Assembly (NCBI GenBank): GCA_045537065.1
Contig: JAZSOT010000087.1
Coordinates: forward strand, 1-44,411
Source: RGIG8709 sp045537065
Lineage (GTDB): Bacteria > Bacillota > Clostridia > Monoglobales > Monoglobaceae
Direction: 5' to 3'
Length of the DNA: 44,411 nt
Below are positions 1 through 9,105 of this stretch, piece after piece. The first letter of the stretch is position 1. Each line of letters begins with the position of its first letter. The notes beneath the pieces were generated by a model. That model made no database searches. It was not told where the DNA came from and saw only the letters and a list, made by a program, of their open reading frames with translations. Both the position numbers and the translations under genes were made by a program.

Positions 1-222
1 TAGCTCAATTTTGAATACTAACGTTTTTGTAAAGTTCGTTTGAACTTTTGGAATTGACAAGGTCCTAAAACCTTGTGCAATTGTCGTAATAGTACATCTC
101 GTACTTATTACCGCTTTTCACTGTGTACTTTTCAAACATCATACCGAAAATCTTCGATTTTCGGTGAACCTTTTTCAAGGCACCGCTCTTTGCGGATTTA
201 ACTTAGCTCAACGAAGTGAGCT
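1..222 (-). other. Hairpin-rich transcribed leader, probably of an rRNA operon lying to the left
   Basis: This stretch lies downstream of two consensus minus-strand promoters and has no credible ORF. It holds a run of short inverted repeats: 31-48 (AAAGTTC/GAACTTT), 52-82 (ACAAGGT/ACCTTGT inside AATTG/CAATT), 86-111 (GTAATA-GTAC/GTAC-TATTAC), 143-165 (ACCGAAAATC/GATTTTCGGT), 163-184, 183-195 (CCGC/GCGG) and 205-222 (AGCTCA/TGAGCT). On the minus strand, 119-136 reads TTTGAAAAGTACACAGTG, which resembles the TTTGAAAA... segments found in leaders and spacers of Firmicute rRNA operons. The link to rRNA is inference; the 16S gene itself would be outside the window. Confidence 0.5.
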
Positions 223-227
223 TTAGT

Positions 228-256
228 ATTATATCATATTGCCATCTCTTTGTCAA
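228..256 (-). promoter_or_regulatory. Consensus sigma-A promoter, proximal (P2) of a tandem pair
   Basis: On the minus strand the -35 box TTGACA (251-256) and the -10 box TATAAT (228-233) both match consensus exactly and are separated by exactly 17 bp. Transcription would start near 221 and run off the left edge. Such a perfect promoter is typical of stable RNA operons. Confidence 0.85.
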
Positions 257-311
257 GAACTTTTTTTAATTTTTTTAAAAATTTTCTTGTCCTTCAAGCG
301 ACAACTTTGAC

Positions 312-340
312 ATTATAACACACACTTTCTAACTTGTCAA
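312..340 (-). promoter_or_regulatory. Consensus sigma-A promoter, distal (P1) of a tandem pair
   Basis: On the minus strand TTGACA (335-340) and TATAAT (312-317) are separated by 17 bp, again a perfect match. It lies 84 bp upstream of the proximal promoter, an rrn P1/P2-like arrangement. It is divergent from ispG. Confidence 0.85.
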
Positions 341-377
341 CACTTTTTTCAAATTTTTTAAAAAATTTTTTAAACCC

Positions 378-406
378 TTGAAAAAGGCTTATATATTTGG
401 TAAAAT
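378..406 (+). promoter_or_regulatory. Promoter of the ispG-polC-tex operon
   Basis: TTGAAA (378-383), a 17-bp spacer and TAAAAT (401-406) precede ispG. The AGGTGG ribosome binding site is just upstream of the ATG at 453. Confidence 0.65.
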
Positions 407-452
407 GATAAGGTGATTTTTAAAAATAACTACATTATATATAGGTGGTCAT

Positions 453-1499
453 ATGAAGTCTTGTAAAATAGGAAATATAATTTTAGGAGAAAACTCTCCC
501 ATTGCCATTCAGTCTATGACAAATATTCCTGCATCGGATACTTTTAATGTTATTAATCAAATAAACGAGCTTGAAAAAGCAGGGTGTGATATTGTGAGAA
601 TTGCAGTTCCTGACGAAGAGTGTGCAAAAAATATCGAAATCATTAAAGAGAAAACATCCATTCCCATTGTTGCGGATATTCATTTTGACTATCGCCTTGC
701 TCTTATGTGCATAGAGCGGGGCATTGACAAGGTGAGAATTAATCCCGGAAACATTGGGCCTGAAGAAAACACTAAAAGGGTGGCACTTTTAGCAAGAGAA
801 AAAAACATTCCTATAAGAATAGGCATAAACGGAGGCTCTCTTGAAAAAAGTCTTCTTGAAAAATATGGCTCGGCAACTCCTGAGGCCATGGTGGAAAGTG
901 CCTTAAATCAAATTAAGGTGCTTAACAAATATGATTTTGACAATATTGTTATATCCCTTAAATCATCAAGCGTTAAAAAGACTATTGAGGCATATCGTCT
1001 TGCACATAAAACCTTTGACTATCCTCTGCATCTTGGCGTTACAGAGGCAGGAACTTATACAGGCGGACTTGTTAAGTCATCTATCGGCATAGGCTCTCTT
1101 CTTTGCGACGGAATAGGAGACACCATAAGAGTTTCTCTTACAGACTCACCCGTTAAGGAAGTTTATGCGGCAAAGGAAATCTTAAACGCTATCGGTTTGG
1201 GAGGACCTCACATTGAGGTTGTTTCCTGCCCAACCTGCGGAAGAACAAAAATTAATCTTATTGATATAGCAGAAAAAGTGTCTGTCGCCACAAAAGACAT
1301 AAAAAAATCCCTTAAAGTTGCAGTTATGGGATGCATAGTTAACGGTCCCGGAGAGGCAAAGGATGCCGACATCGGTATTGCCGGCGGGGACGGATGTGCT
1401 GTTCTTTTTAAAAAAGGCGAAATTATCGGGAAATACAAAGAAGACGAAATCACTGCAAAACTACTTGAAGAGATACACACTATGAAAGGAAATGATTAA
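453..1499 (+). CDS. ispG: 4-hydroxy-3-methylbut-2-enyl diphosphate synthase (IspG/GcpE)
   Basis: IspG is a cytoplasmic [4Fe-4S] enzyme of the MEP isoprenoid pathway. It reductively opens methylerythritol cyclodiphosphate to HMBPP. The 348-residue protein has the short bacterial architecture: an N-terminal TIM barrel (MTNIPASDT, VADIHFDYRLA, KVRINPGNIG) and a C-terminal cluster domain. The expected cluster ligands are visible as C259 and C262 (CPTCGRT), C294 (MGCIVNGPGE) and E301. The start is the ATG after AGGTGG. It is first in an operon with polC, which follows after 2 bp. In many Clostridia dxr and rseP precede ispG; here the gene instead sits directly behind a divergent promoter region, so those genes must be elsewhere. 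Confidence 0.97.
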   Translation: MKSCKIGNIILGENSPIAIQSMTNIPASDTFNVINQINELEKAGCDIVRIAVPDEECAKNIEIIKEKTSIPIVADIHFDYRLALMCIERGIDKVRINPGNIGPEENTKRVALLAREKNIPIRIGINGGSLEKSLLEKYGSATPEAMVESALNQIKVLNKYDFDNIVISLKSSSVKKTIEAYRLAHKTFDYPLHLGVTEAGTYTGGLVKSSIGIGSLLCDGIGDTIRVSLTDSPVKEVYAAKEILNAIGLGGPHIEVVSCPTCGRTKINLIDIAEKVSVATKDIKKSLKVAVMGCIVNGPGEAKDADIGIAGGDGCAVLFKKGEIIGKYKEDEITAKLLEEIHTMKGND

Positions 1500-1501
1500 A
1501 C

Positions 1502-4500
1502 TTGGCAGGTATCTTAGATATATTTGACAAGGTTACCGTTCTTGAAGACTTTGCAAAAGTTTTAGAAAAAACGGAAATACTTGATTTTAATGTTAACATT
1601 GATGAAAAAGCAGTTTCCGTTGACTTAAAAGCAACTCATCTTATAGACAAAACGGACCTTTATTCATACATTGAAAACACAAAGACCATTTACAATCTTG
1701 AAAAGCTTGATATAAATTTAAAATACGATGGATTACCCTTTACCGAGGAATATTATCAGGGGGTTTTATTTTCCCTGTTCAAAAAATGCGGCACCTGTAA
1801 GCCTTTTCTTTCAGGGAGCTACATAGAAACAGACGGCAATAACATTGTTATAAAAGGGGTTAGCTGCGGAAAGGGGATTTTGGAAGAAAAAAATTGTCTT
1901 CCTATTATAAGAAGTATTGTTTCATCCGAGCTTGGAGATGGCTACACCATAAGCTTTGATGACGAAAAGTTTGACGCTTTAGCATACCACGAAAAAAAGG
2001 ACCAACGCATTAAAGAGATAGAAAAAGAGGCGGCAAAGGCCAGCTACAAAAAGGAAGAACCTGAGAATAAACCCGCTCCCGAAATCCTGACGGGACTTAT
2101 TTACGGCTCCGAAATAAAGGAAGACCCCATAAATATTGCAGATGTTAAGCTTGGAATGGGCATATGCACCGTTCTTTGCGAAGTTCTTGAGATGGACTTC
2201 CGTGAAATCCAAAAAAATCAAAAGCCTGCATTTATCTCACTCAACCTTGATATAGCAGACAGCACCTGGGCAATAAGTGCAAACCTTTTCGGAAAGGTGG
2301 AAAAACTAAGACCTATTATCCCTTCAATAAAAGAGGGCGGAATGTATAAAATAAAGGGTGCTCTTGAAATTGACAACTATTCACAAAAAGAAATCTTCAA
2401 AATCTTATCTATTGAAACAGCCCCTTCAAAGCCGAAAAGATGCGACAACTCCGAGAAAAAGAGAGTTGAGCTTCATCTTCACACAAAAATGAGTGCAAAG
2501 GATGCAATTTCTTCTGCAACCGACCTTATAAAAAGAGCGGCAGATTGGGGACATCCTGCAATTGCAATTACCGACCACGGCGTTTGTCAGGCTTTTCCTG
2601 AGGCAAATTCTGTGGCGTCCAAAATCAACAAAGAAGAAGAGAAGATTAAAGTTTTATATGGAACAGAGGGTTATTTGTTAAATGACCTGCCCCTTGGAAT
2701 GAACACATTCCCAAGAAGTTACAAGGACGAATGTTATGTTGTTTTTGACATAGAAACCACAGGACTTAATCCCGAAACAGAAAAAATTACCGAAATTGGT
2801 GCCTGCAAATATGTTTACGGAAAGGTTGTTGACACCTTTTCACAGCTTATTAATCCTGAAAAACCCATTCCACAGAACATAGTTGAGCTTACGGGCATTA
2901 CTGACGAGATGGTTTTGGATAAGCCAACCATTGAGGAAGTGCTTCCGCAGTTTGTGGAGTTTTGCCGAAATTCCATTTTGGTTGCACACAATGCAAAGTT
3001 TGACACAAGCTTTATAGATTTCCAGACTAAAAAGCAGGGCATTGATTTTAAATACGAAAAGCTATGCACCCTTGAGCTTTCAAGAAGTCTTTTCCCTGAA
3101 GAAAAGGTTCACAAGCTTAACATTGTGGCAGACAGGCTTGGTGTTGTCTTAGAAAACCACCACAGAGCGGTTGACGATGCTAAGGCTTGCTGTGATATTT
3201 TGGTTAAGCTTATGGAAATCAAGGAGGAAAAAGAAAAACCCGTTTCCGACGAGTTTACCTGCGACACAAATCCAGAGCTTTTAAAAAATACTTATAATCA
3301 CGTTATTATCCTTGCTAAAAATATGGTTGGGCTTAAAAATATGTATAAGCTTGTTTCAAAATCCAACCTGAATTATTTCTATAAAAGACCGAGAATGCCA
3401 AAAAGCATTATTGCAAAATTCAGGGAGGGGCTTATTATAGGCTCTGCCTGTGAGCAGGGAGAGGTTTACAGAGCAGTTTTAAACAAGCTCCCTCAAGACG
3501 AGCTTGAAAAAATTGCGTCCTTTTACGATTATCTTGAAATTCAGCCAACGGGAAACGATATGTTTATGGTGAGAAACGGAATCGTTGACTCGGAAGAAGA
3601 CCTTAAAAATATTAACAGACAGATTGTTGCCCTTGGTGAAAAACTTGGAAAACCCGTTGTTGCCACCTGTGATGTTCACTTTATGGACCCTGAGGACGAG
3701 CTTTACCGCCGTGTTCTTCAGGGAGCACAGGGTTATGACGATGCGGATATGCAGGCTCCCCTTTATTTCAGAACAACAGAAGAAATGCTTGAGGAATTTT
3801 CCTACCTCGGAGAAGAAAAAGCATTTGAGGTTGTTGTTACCAACACAAATAAAATTGCGGATATGATAGAAAAAATTACGCCTGTCCGTTCAGGCTCTTA
3901 TCCCCCCTCTATTGAAAACTGTGAAGAGGATTTATCCAAAATGTGCCACGATTTTGCACACAAGGTTTACGGAGAGACTCTTCCGAAAATCGTTCAGGAG
4001 AGAATGGACAGAGAGCTTAGCTGTATCCTTGGCTACGGCTTTGCGGTTATGTATATGATTGCCCACAAGCTGGTTAAAAAGTCCAACGAGGCAGGCTACT
4101 TAGTTGGCTCCAGAGGCTCTGTCGGCTCATCCTTTGCAGCTTTCCTTGCGGGAATAACAGAGGTTAATGCTCTTTGCCCTCACTATATATGCCCCGAATG
4201 CAAGCACAGTATTTTCTTTGAAAACGGCGAATACAACATTGGAATTGATATGCCCGACAAGGACTGTCCTCATTGCGGAAAAAGAATGAAAAAAGACGGC
4301 TTTAACATTCCTTTTGAAACCTTTCTTGGATTCAAGGGTGACAAGGTGCCCGATATTGACCTTAACTTTTCAGGCGAATATCAGGCAACCGCTCATAAAT
4401 ATGTTGGAGAGCTTTTTGGTGAGGACTATGTTTTCAAAGCAGGAACAATAGGCACAATTGCGGACAAAACCGCCATTGGCTTCTACGGAAGAAAATACTA

Positions 4501-5785
4501 CGAAAATAAAGGCATCATTCCCACTCAGGCAGAGCTTAAAAGGGTTTCAAAGGGGCTTATTGATGTTAAAAACACAACGGGTCAGCACCCGGGCGGGGTT
4601 ATTGTTTGTCCCAAGACATGGGATATTCACGATTTCTGCCCCGTTCAGCATCCTGCTGACAAAAAGGATTCGGGAATTATCACCACACACTTTGACTTCC
4701 ATTCAATTCACGATAACTTACTTAAGCTTGATATACTTGGGCACGACGACCCATCTACCATAAGAATGCTTGAAGACTTAACAGGAGTTGATGCAAAGGA
4801 AATTCCACTTGATGACCCCGAAACAATGTCTATTTTCTCAAGCACGGATGCTCTTGGGATTACACCCGAGCAGATAAACAGCAAGGTGGGAACCTTTGGA
4901 GTTCCTGAGTTTGGAACATCCTTTACAAGACAGATGCTCCTTGACACCCTGCCAACCACCTTTTATGAGCTTGTTTTAATCGCGGGACTTTCCCACGGAA
5001 CAGATGTTTGGCTTGGAAATGCTCAGGAGCTTATAAAAGCAGAGATTGCAACCCTTTCCGAGGTTGTGGCTGTCCGTGACGATATTATGACATATCTTAT
5101 ACATAAAGGACTTGACCCCAGTATGTCATTTAAGATTATGGAAATTGTCCGCAAGGGCGGTGCATCAAAGGGACTTCTTACAGACGATTACATTCAGGAA
5201 ATGATTGCTCACAATGTTCCCGACTGGTATATCGACTCCTGTAAAAAGATTAAATATATGTTCCCCAAGGCTCACGCGGCGGCATATGTTATGATGGGAT
5301 TCAGGGTTGCATATTTTAAGGTACACTATCCCATTGACTTTTACATTGCATACTACACAGTCCGTGCAGACCTTTTTGATGCTGCCATTATGGCACACGG
5401 TGACGAAAAGCTGAAAGAAGAAATGTTTAAGCTCGAGCAAAGGTCAAATGACTGGTCCGCAACCGAAAAAAGCGTTTACACCATTTGCGAGATTGTTCAC
5501 GAAATGTATCAGCGAGGCATTGAATTTCTGCCCGTTGACATATATAAATCCCACGCTTTTAAATTCCAGAAGGTTGACGGAAAAATCCTTCTTCCAATAA
5601 ATGCATTTCAGGGACTTGGCGATGCGGCGGCACAAAATATTATGGACGCAAGATGTGAGGGCGAATTTAAATCTATAGAAGATTTAAAAGTAAGAGCAAA
5701 GCTTTCCAAAACGGTTATTGAAACTTTAAAAGAAAACGGATGCTTAGACGGAATGAGCGACACAAGTCAGCTCACATTATTTTAA
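1502..5785 (+). CDS. polC: DNA polymerase III alpha subunit, Gram-positive PolC type
   Basis: PolC is the replicative polymerase of low-GC Gram-positives, with built-in 3'-5' proofreading. The 1427 residues match the family length. In order one sees an N-terminal domain and OB fold (about 1-310); a PHP domain starting about 322 (VELHLHTKMSAKDA) and split by a DEDDh exonuclease (FDIETTG with D416 and E418, ending HHRAVDDAKA near 555); the palm; a zinc module with C897-x2-C900 and C922-x2-C925 as its paired cysteines; catalytic aspartates D951 and D953 in PDIDLNF; and a C-terminal helix-hairpin-helix region (KTVIETLKENGCLDG). The start is TTG at 1502, with AAAGGA overlapping the end of ispG; no in-frame ATG suits better. 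It is probably cotranscribed with ispG and tex. Confidence 0.97.
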   Translation: MAGILDIFDKVTVLEDFAKVLEKTEILDFNVNIDEKAVSVDLKATHLIDKTDLYSYIENTKTIYNLEKLDINLKYDGLPFTEEYYQGVLFSLFKKCGTCKPFLSGSYIETDGNNIVIKGVSCGKGILEEKNCLPIIRSIVSSELGDGYTISFDDEKFDALAYHEKKDQRIKEIEKEAAKASYKKEEPENKPAPEILTGLIYGSEIKEDPINIADVKLGMGICTVLCEVLEMDFREIQKNQKPAFISLNLDIADSTWAISANLFGKVEKLRPIIPSIKEGGMYKIKGALEIDNYSQKEIFKILSIETAPSKPKRCDNSEKKRVELHLHTKMSAKDAISSATDLIKRAADWGHPAIAITDHGVCQAFPEANSVASKINKEEEKIKVLYGTEGYLLNDLPLGMNTFPRSYKDECYVVFDIETTGLNPETEKITEIGACKYVYGKVVDTFSQLINPEKPIPQNIVELTGITDEMVLDKPTIEEVLPQFVEFCRNSILVAHNAKFDTSFIDFQTKKQGIDFKYEKLCTLELSRSLFPEEKVHKLNIVADRLGVVLENHHRAVDDAKACCDILVKLMEIKEEKEKPVSDEFTCDTNPELLKNTYNHVIILAKNMVGLKNMYKLVSKSNLNYFYKRPRMPKSIIAKFREGLIIGSACEQGEVYRAVLNKLPQDELEKIASFYDYLEIQPTGNDMFMVRNGIVDSEEDLKNINRQIVALGEKLGKPVVATCDVHFMDPEDELYRRVLQGAQGYDDADMQAPLYFRTTEEMLEEFSYLGEEKAFEVVVTNTNKIADMIEKITPVRSGSYPPSIENCEEDLSKMCHDFAHKVYGETLPKIVQERMDRELSCILGYGFAVMYMIAHKLVKKSNEAGYLVGSRGSVGSSFAAFLAGITEVNALCPHYICPECKHSIFFENGEYNIGIDMPDKDCPHCGKRMKKDGFNIPFETFLGFKGDKVPDIDLNFSGEYQATAHKYVGELFGEDYVFKAGTIGTIADKTAIGFYGRKYYENKGIIPTQAELKRVSKGLIDVKNTTGQHPGGVIVCPKTWDIHDFCPVQHPADKKDSGIITTHFDFHSIHDNLLKLDILGHDDPSTIRMLEDLTGVDAKEIPLDDPETMSIFSSTDALGITPEQINSKVGTFGVPEFGTSFTRQMLLDTLPTTFYELVLIAGLSHGTDVWLGNAQELIKAEIATLSEVVAVRDDIMTYLIHKGLDPSMSFKIMEIVRKGGASKGLLTDDYIQEMIAHNVPDWYIDSCKKIKYMFPKAHAAAYVMMGFRVAYFKVHYPIDFYIAYYTVRADLFDAAIMAHGDEKLKEEMFKLEQRSNDWSATEKSVYTICEIVHEMYQRGIEFLPVDIYKSHAFKFQKVDGKILLPINAFQGLGDAAAQNIMDARCEGEFKSIEDLKVRAKLSKTVIETLKENGCLDGMSDTSQLTLF

Positions 5786-5802
5786 TATAGGAGAGTAAAC
5801 AT

Positions 5803-7956
5803 ATGACAATTGCTGAAAGAATAGCACAGGAGCTTGGAATAAACAAGTGGCAGGTGGATAACACCATTGCTTTAATAGATGAGGGAAACTCTATTCCCTT
5901 TATTTCACGTTATAGAAAAGAGGCAACGGGGTCACTTAACGACGAGGTGCTTCGTGCCTTTGACGAAAGACTTCAATATCTTCGCAATATGGAAGAGAGA
6001 AAACAGGATGTTCTCCGCATAATCGAAGAACAGGGTAAGCTTACTCCTGAAATTGAAGAGGCCATAAAAAACGCGGAAAAGCTTGCGGAAATCGAGGATA
6101 TTTACCGTCCTTTCCGACCAAAACGCAGAACACGTGCCACCATTGCAAAAGAAAAAGGCCTGGAGCCTCTTGCAGAGATAATTTTTGCACAAGAGCTTAA
6201 AGAGGGAGATATTTTTTCAATTGCATCCGAATATATAAATGAAGAAAAAGAAGTTTTAACCCCCGAAGATGCAATCAGCGGGGCAAAGGACATTATTGCA
6301 GAGCAAATTTCGGATAATGCAGATTTCAGAAAGGCTATCCGCGAAAAAACCTTTAAAGACGGGGTTATCTCATCAAAGGCAACAGGGGAAGAGGACTCGG
6401 TTTACAGAAATTATTATGATTTTAAAGAGCCTGCCACAAAAGTTGCACCTCACAGAGTTCTTGCAATTGACCGCGGAGAGAAAGAGAAATTTCTTTCTGT
6501 TTCCATTGATATTGACGAAGAAATTATTTTAAACTACCTGTACAAAAAGACAGTTTCAAAGGAGCCTTCCATTACCTCCGAGTTTGTTAAAGAGGCGGCA
6601 GCTGATGCCTATAAGAGACTTATTGCCCCCTCCATTGACACGGAAATCAGAAATGAGCTGACAGCTGCCTCCCAGGAGCAGGCAATAAAGGTTTTCAAAG
6701 TTAATCTTAAAAATCTTCTTATGCAGCCACCTATCCGTGATATGGTTGTTCTGGGTCTTGACCCAGGTTACCGCACAGGATGTAAGCTTGGGGTTGTTGA
6801 TGCAACGGGAAAGGTGCTTGACACAAATGTTATTTACATCACCCATTCAGAGCATCAAAAGGAAGAGGCAAAGAAAATTGTTAAAGGACTTATTGAAAAA
6901 TACAACGTTAATCTTGTTTCCATAGGAAACGGAACTGCATCAAAGGAATCCGAAATCTTTATTTCAGAGCTTTTAAAGACTATGCCTGAAAGAGGCGTTA
7001 AATACATTATGACAAACGAGGCTGGGGCATCGGTTTATTCCGCATCAAAGCTTGCCGCCGAAGAATTTCCTGATTTTGATGTTACTCAAAGAAGCGCGGT
7101 TTCTATTGCAAGACGAGTTCAGGACCCTCTTGCAGAGCTTGTTAAAATCGAGCCGAAAGCTATCGGGGTTGGTCAGTATCAGCACGATATGAACCAAAAA
7201 CACCTTGGAGAAACCTTAGGAGGGGTTGTTGAGGACTGTGTTAACAGTGTTGGTGTTGACCTGAACACTGCATCCGCTCCGCTACTTTCATACATTTCGG
7301 GCATAAATTCATCCATTGCAACAAACATTGTTAAATACCGTGAGGAAGAGGGAAAATTCACATCAAGAGCACAGCTTAAAAAAGTGCCGAAGCTTGGTCC
7401 AAAGGCATTTGAGCAGTGTGCGGGCTTTCTTAGAATTATTGACGGAAAGAATATCTTGGACAACACATCCGTTCATCCCGAGTCTTATCGAGCAGCAGAA
7501 AAGCTTCTTGAAATTACAGAATACACACTTTCTGATATTAAGGCAGGAAAGCTTTCGGGACTTTTGGAAAAAGTTAAGAAAATGAATGCTCAAAAAGTTG
7601 CAGAAGAGCTTGAAATCGGTGTTCCCACACTGTATGACATTATCGCTGAAATGCAAAAGCCGGGCAGAGACCCCCGTGAAAACATCGAACAGCCTCAGCT
7701 TCGCAGCGACGTATTAAGTATGGAAGATTTAAAGCCTGATATGATTCTCACAGGAACTGTCCGCAACGTTATTGACTTCGGTGTTTTTGTTGACATCGGT
7801 GTTCATCAGGACGGACTGGTTCACATTTCTCAGCTTTCCGATTCATTCGTTAAACATCCTATGGATGTTGTGGGTGTTGGGGATATTGTTCAAGTTAAGG
7901 TTTTAGAGGTTGACACACAGAAAAAAAGAATATCCCTCACAATGCGTGGTGTGTAG
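5803..7956 (+). CDS. tex: Tex family S1 RNA-binding protein
   Basis: Tex is a conserved nucleic-acid-binding protein of transcription and RNA metabolism; its exact role in Firmicutes is unsettled. The 717-residue protein shows the full domain order: an N-terminal helical region with ALIDEGNSIPFISRYRKEATG, a YqgF/RNase H-like domain from about 315 (LGLDPGYRTGCKLGVVDATG), tandem helix-hairpin-helix motifs about 500-545 (SYISGINSSIATNIVKYR, KVPKLGPKAFEQCAGFLRI) and a C-terminal S1 domain from about 647 (GTVRNVIDFGVFVDIGVHQD). The start is ATG with AGGAGAG 6 bp upstream, 17 bp after polC. A strong terminator follows, so tex closes the ispG operon. Confidence 0.95.
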   Translation: MTIAERIAQELGINKWQVDNTIALIDEGNSIPFISRYRKEATGSLNDEVLRAFDERLQYLRNMEERKQDVLRIIEEQGKLTPEIEEAIKNAEKLAEIEDIYRPFRPKRRTRATIAKEKGLEPLAEIIFAQELKEGDIFSIASEYINEEKEVLTPEDAISGAKDIIAEQISDNADFRKAIREKTFKDGVISSKATGEEDSVYRNYYDFKEPATKVAPHRVLAIDRGEKEKFLSVSIDIDEEIILNYLYKKTVSKEPSITSEFVKEAAADAYKRLIAPSIDTEIRNELTAASQEQAIKVFKVNLKNLLMQPPIRDMVVLGLDPGYRTGCKLGVVDATGKVLDTNVIYITHSEHQKEEAKKIVKGLIEKYNVNLVSIGNGTASKESEIFISELLKTMPERGVKYIMTNEAGASVYSASKLAAEEFPDFDVTQRSAVSIARRVQDPLAELVKIEPKAIGVGQYQHDMNQKHLGETLGGVVEDCVNSVGVDLNTASAPLLSYISGINSSIATNIVKYREEEGKFTSRAQLKKVPKLGPKAFEQCAGFLRIIDGKNILDNTSVHPESYRAAEKLLEITEYTLSDIKAGKLSGLLEKVKKMNAQKVAEELEIGVPTLYDIIAEMQKPGRDPRENIEQPQLRSDVLSMEDLKPDMILTGTVRNVIDFGVFVDIGVHQDGLVHISQLSDSFVKHPMDVVGVGDIVQVKVLEVDTQKKRISLTMRGV

Positions 7957-7970
7957 ATAAAAATACAACA

Positions 7971-8004
7971 AAGCCTGCATATACATTCTTGTATATGCAG
8001 GCTT
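7971..8004 (+). terminator. Terminator of the ispG-polC-tex operon
   Basis: A perfect 14-bp stem (AAGCCTGCATATAC and its complement) with loop ATTCTT, followed by TTCCTT, lies 14 bp after the tex stop. It is between convergent tex and fic and may serve both, though neither side has a long U tract. Confidence 0.75.
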
Positions 8005-8008
8005 TTCC

Positions 8009-9001
8009 TTAAACCTTTTTATATCTTTGATTTCTGCTTTTGGGCTTATCAGGAATCGTCATTTGTATAAGACCGAGAGACAATGCCGGATGAATATAAT
8101 GCCTTCTTACCGTCTCTTTAGATTTTAAATTAAGCAAATCCATAATAGCTGATAATGTATATGGCATATCATATTCCATTACATTAAGAAGTTTTTTTAC
8201 ATACTCCGAAATACATTCATCATAGTCATAAATCTTAGCTGACATTTCATCAAGAATATTATCTATCCTCTCTAACATAAACAAAATAAAGGTGTTTGAT
8301 TTACCCTCAGTATGACATTTCGCAATTGCTTCATAATATTCCTCCTGAAATTTTTCAATCTGACTTTCAATTGGTATATATTCAAATACAGAATTCCATC
8401 TTGAAAGAAATGAATTATGCCATAGCCTTGCCATTCTTCCGTTTCCGTCCGAAAACGGATGTATAAACACAAATTCATAATGAAAAACTCCCGCCATAAT
8501 AAGCGGATGTACCTCATCTTTACTTCGGCAAACCCAATCAAATAAATTGTCCATAAGCTCTGACACCATTTTTGCAGGGGGTGCCATAAATATACACTTA
8601 TCGCCGCTGAAAACCCCTTCTTCTCCTTTACGGAATTCACCCGGGTTATCAACAAGAAATTTCGTCATTATTTCATGAAAACCTTTAAGCTCCTCAATGC
8701 TGTATGGATTAATATCAGAAAGCTTTTCATATGCAGCATATGCATTTTTTACTTCCTGAATTTCTTTTTGTTCACCTAAAACCATTTTCCCGTTAATAAC
8801 ATCCCTAACTTGACTCAAAGCAAGAGAGTTTGCCTCTATTTTCAAGGAAGAATGTATTGACTTAATACGATTATTCTTCCGTAAATGCGGTTTTGAACGC
8901 ATATTGCTTGTAACACTTATTTTCCCCACTTTTTCGGATATACTCGAAACAAGAACAAGCATTTCATTCGTTATACTGAATGGCGGTGTATAATTCCCCA
9001 C
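8009..9001 (-). CDS. Fic family protein adenylyltransferase with C-terminal winged-helix-like region
   Basis: Fic enzymes usually transfer AMP from ATP to a hydroxyl of a target protein. With the GTG at 9001 as start the protein has 330 residues. That start has GAGGTGAT 5 bp upstream; an in-frame GTG at 9010 is three codons longer but poorly placed for it. The catalytic loop HPFSDGNGRMAR lies at about residues 181-192 and is intact. An N-terminal inhibitory-helix motif, SSLKIEANSL with the glutamate near residue 56, suggests an autoinhibited enzyme of the class with the helix before the Fic core. The last about 60 residues (LSAIMDLLNLKSKETVRRHY) look like a winged helix-turn-helix. It has its own promoter, is flanked by terminators, and has no antitoxin-like neighbour. 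The target is unknown. Confidence 0.9.
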   Translation of the reverse strand: MGNYTPPFSITNEMLVLVSSISEKVGKISVTSNMRSKPHLRKNNRIKSIHSSLKIEANSLALSQVRDVINGKMVLGEQKEIQEVKNAYAAYEKLSDINPYSIEELKGFHEIMTKFLVDNPGEFRKGEEGVFSGDKCIFMAPPAKMVSELMDNLFDWVCRSKDEVHPLIMAGVFHYEFVFIHPFSDGNGRMARLWHNSFLSRWNSVFEYIPIESQIEKFQEEYYEAIAKCHTEGKSNTFILFMLERIDNILDEMSAKIYDYDECISEYVKKLLNVMEYDMPYTLSAIMDLLNLKSKETVRRHYIHPALSLGLIQMTIPDKPKSRNQRYKKV

Positions 9002-9019
9002 AAAAATCACCTCTCATAA

Positions 9020-9041
9020 GTATTATCTTGCGTATTATCTT
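9020..9041. promoter_or_regulatory. Tandem direct repeat at the fic start of transcription, operator candidate
   Basis: GTATTATCTT occurs twice (9020-9029 and 9032-9041), perfectly repeated with a 12-bp period, immediately downstream of the fic -10 box and upstream of its ribosome binding site. Position and exact repetition suggest a protein-binding site; which protein binds is unknown. Confidence 0.45.
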
Positions 9042-9042
9042 A

Positions 9043-9071
9043 ATTATACTATAATTTTTTATAAAAATCAA
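9043..9071 (-). promoter_or_regulatory. Promoter of fic
   Basis: On the minus strand TTGATT (9066-9071), a 17-bp spacer and TATAAT (9043-9048). Confidence 0.7.
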
Positions 9072-9075
9072 TACA

Positions 9076-9104
9076 AAAAAGGCGGAACAAATGTCCACCT
9101 TTTT
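9076..9104 (-). terminator. Terminator of the nagA-ROK-GH20-walJ operon
   Basis: On the minus strand a 10-bp stem AAAAAGGTGG/CCGCCTTTTT (one T-G wobble) with a 9-nt loop ends in a T run, directly after the walJ stop codon. Confidence 0.75.
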
Positions 9105-9105
9105 G

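Noticed and set aside
1..222. A 5S or tRNA gene in the left leader
   Set aside because: No cloverleaf, no CCA or T-loop (GTTCRANNC) and no 5S core were found; the hairpins do not combine into those folds.
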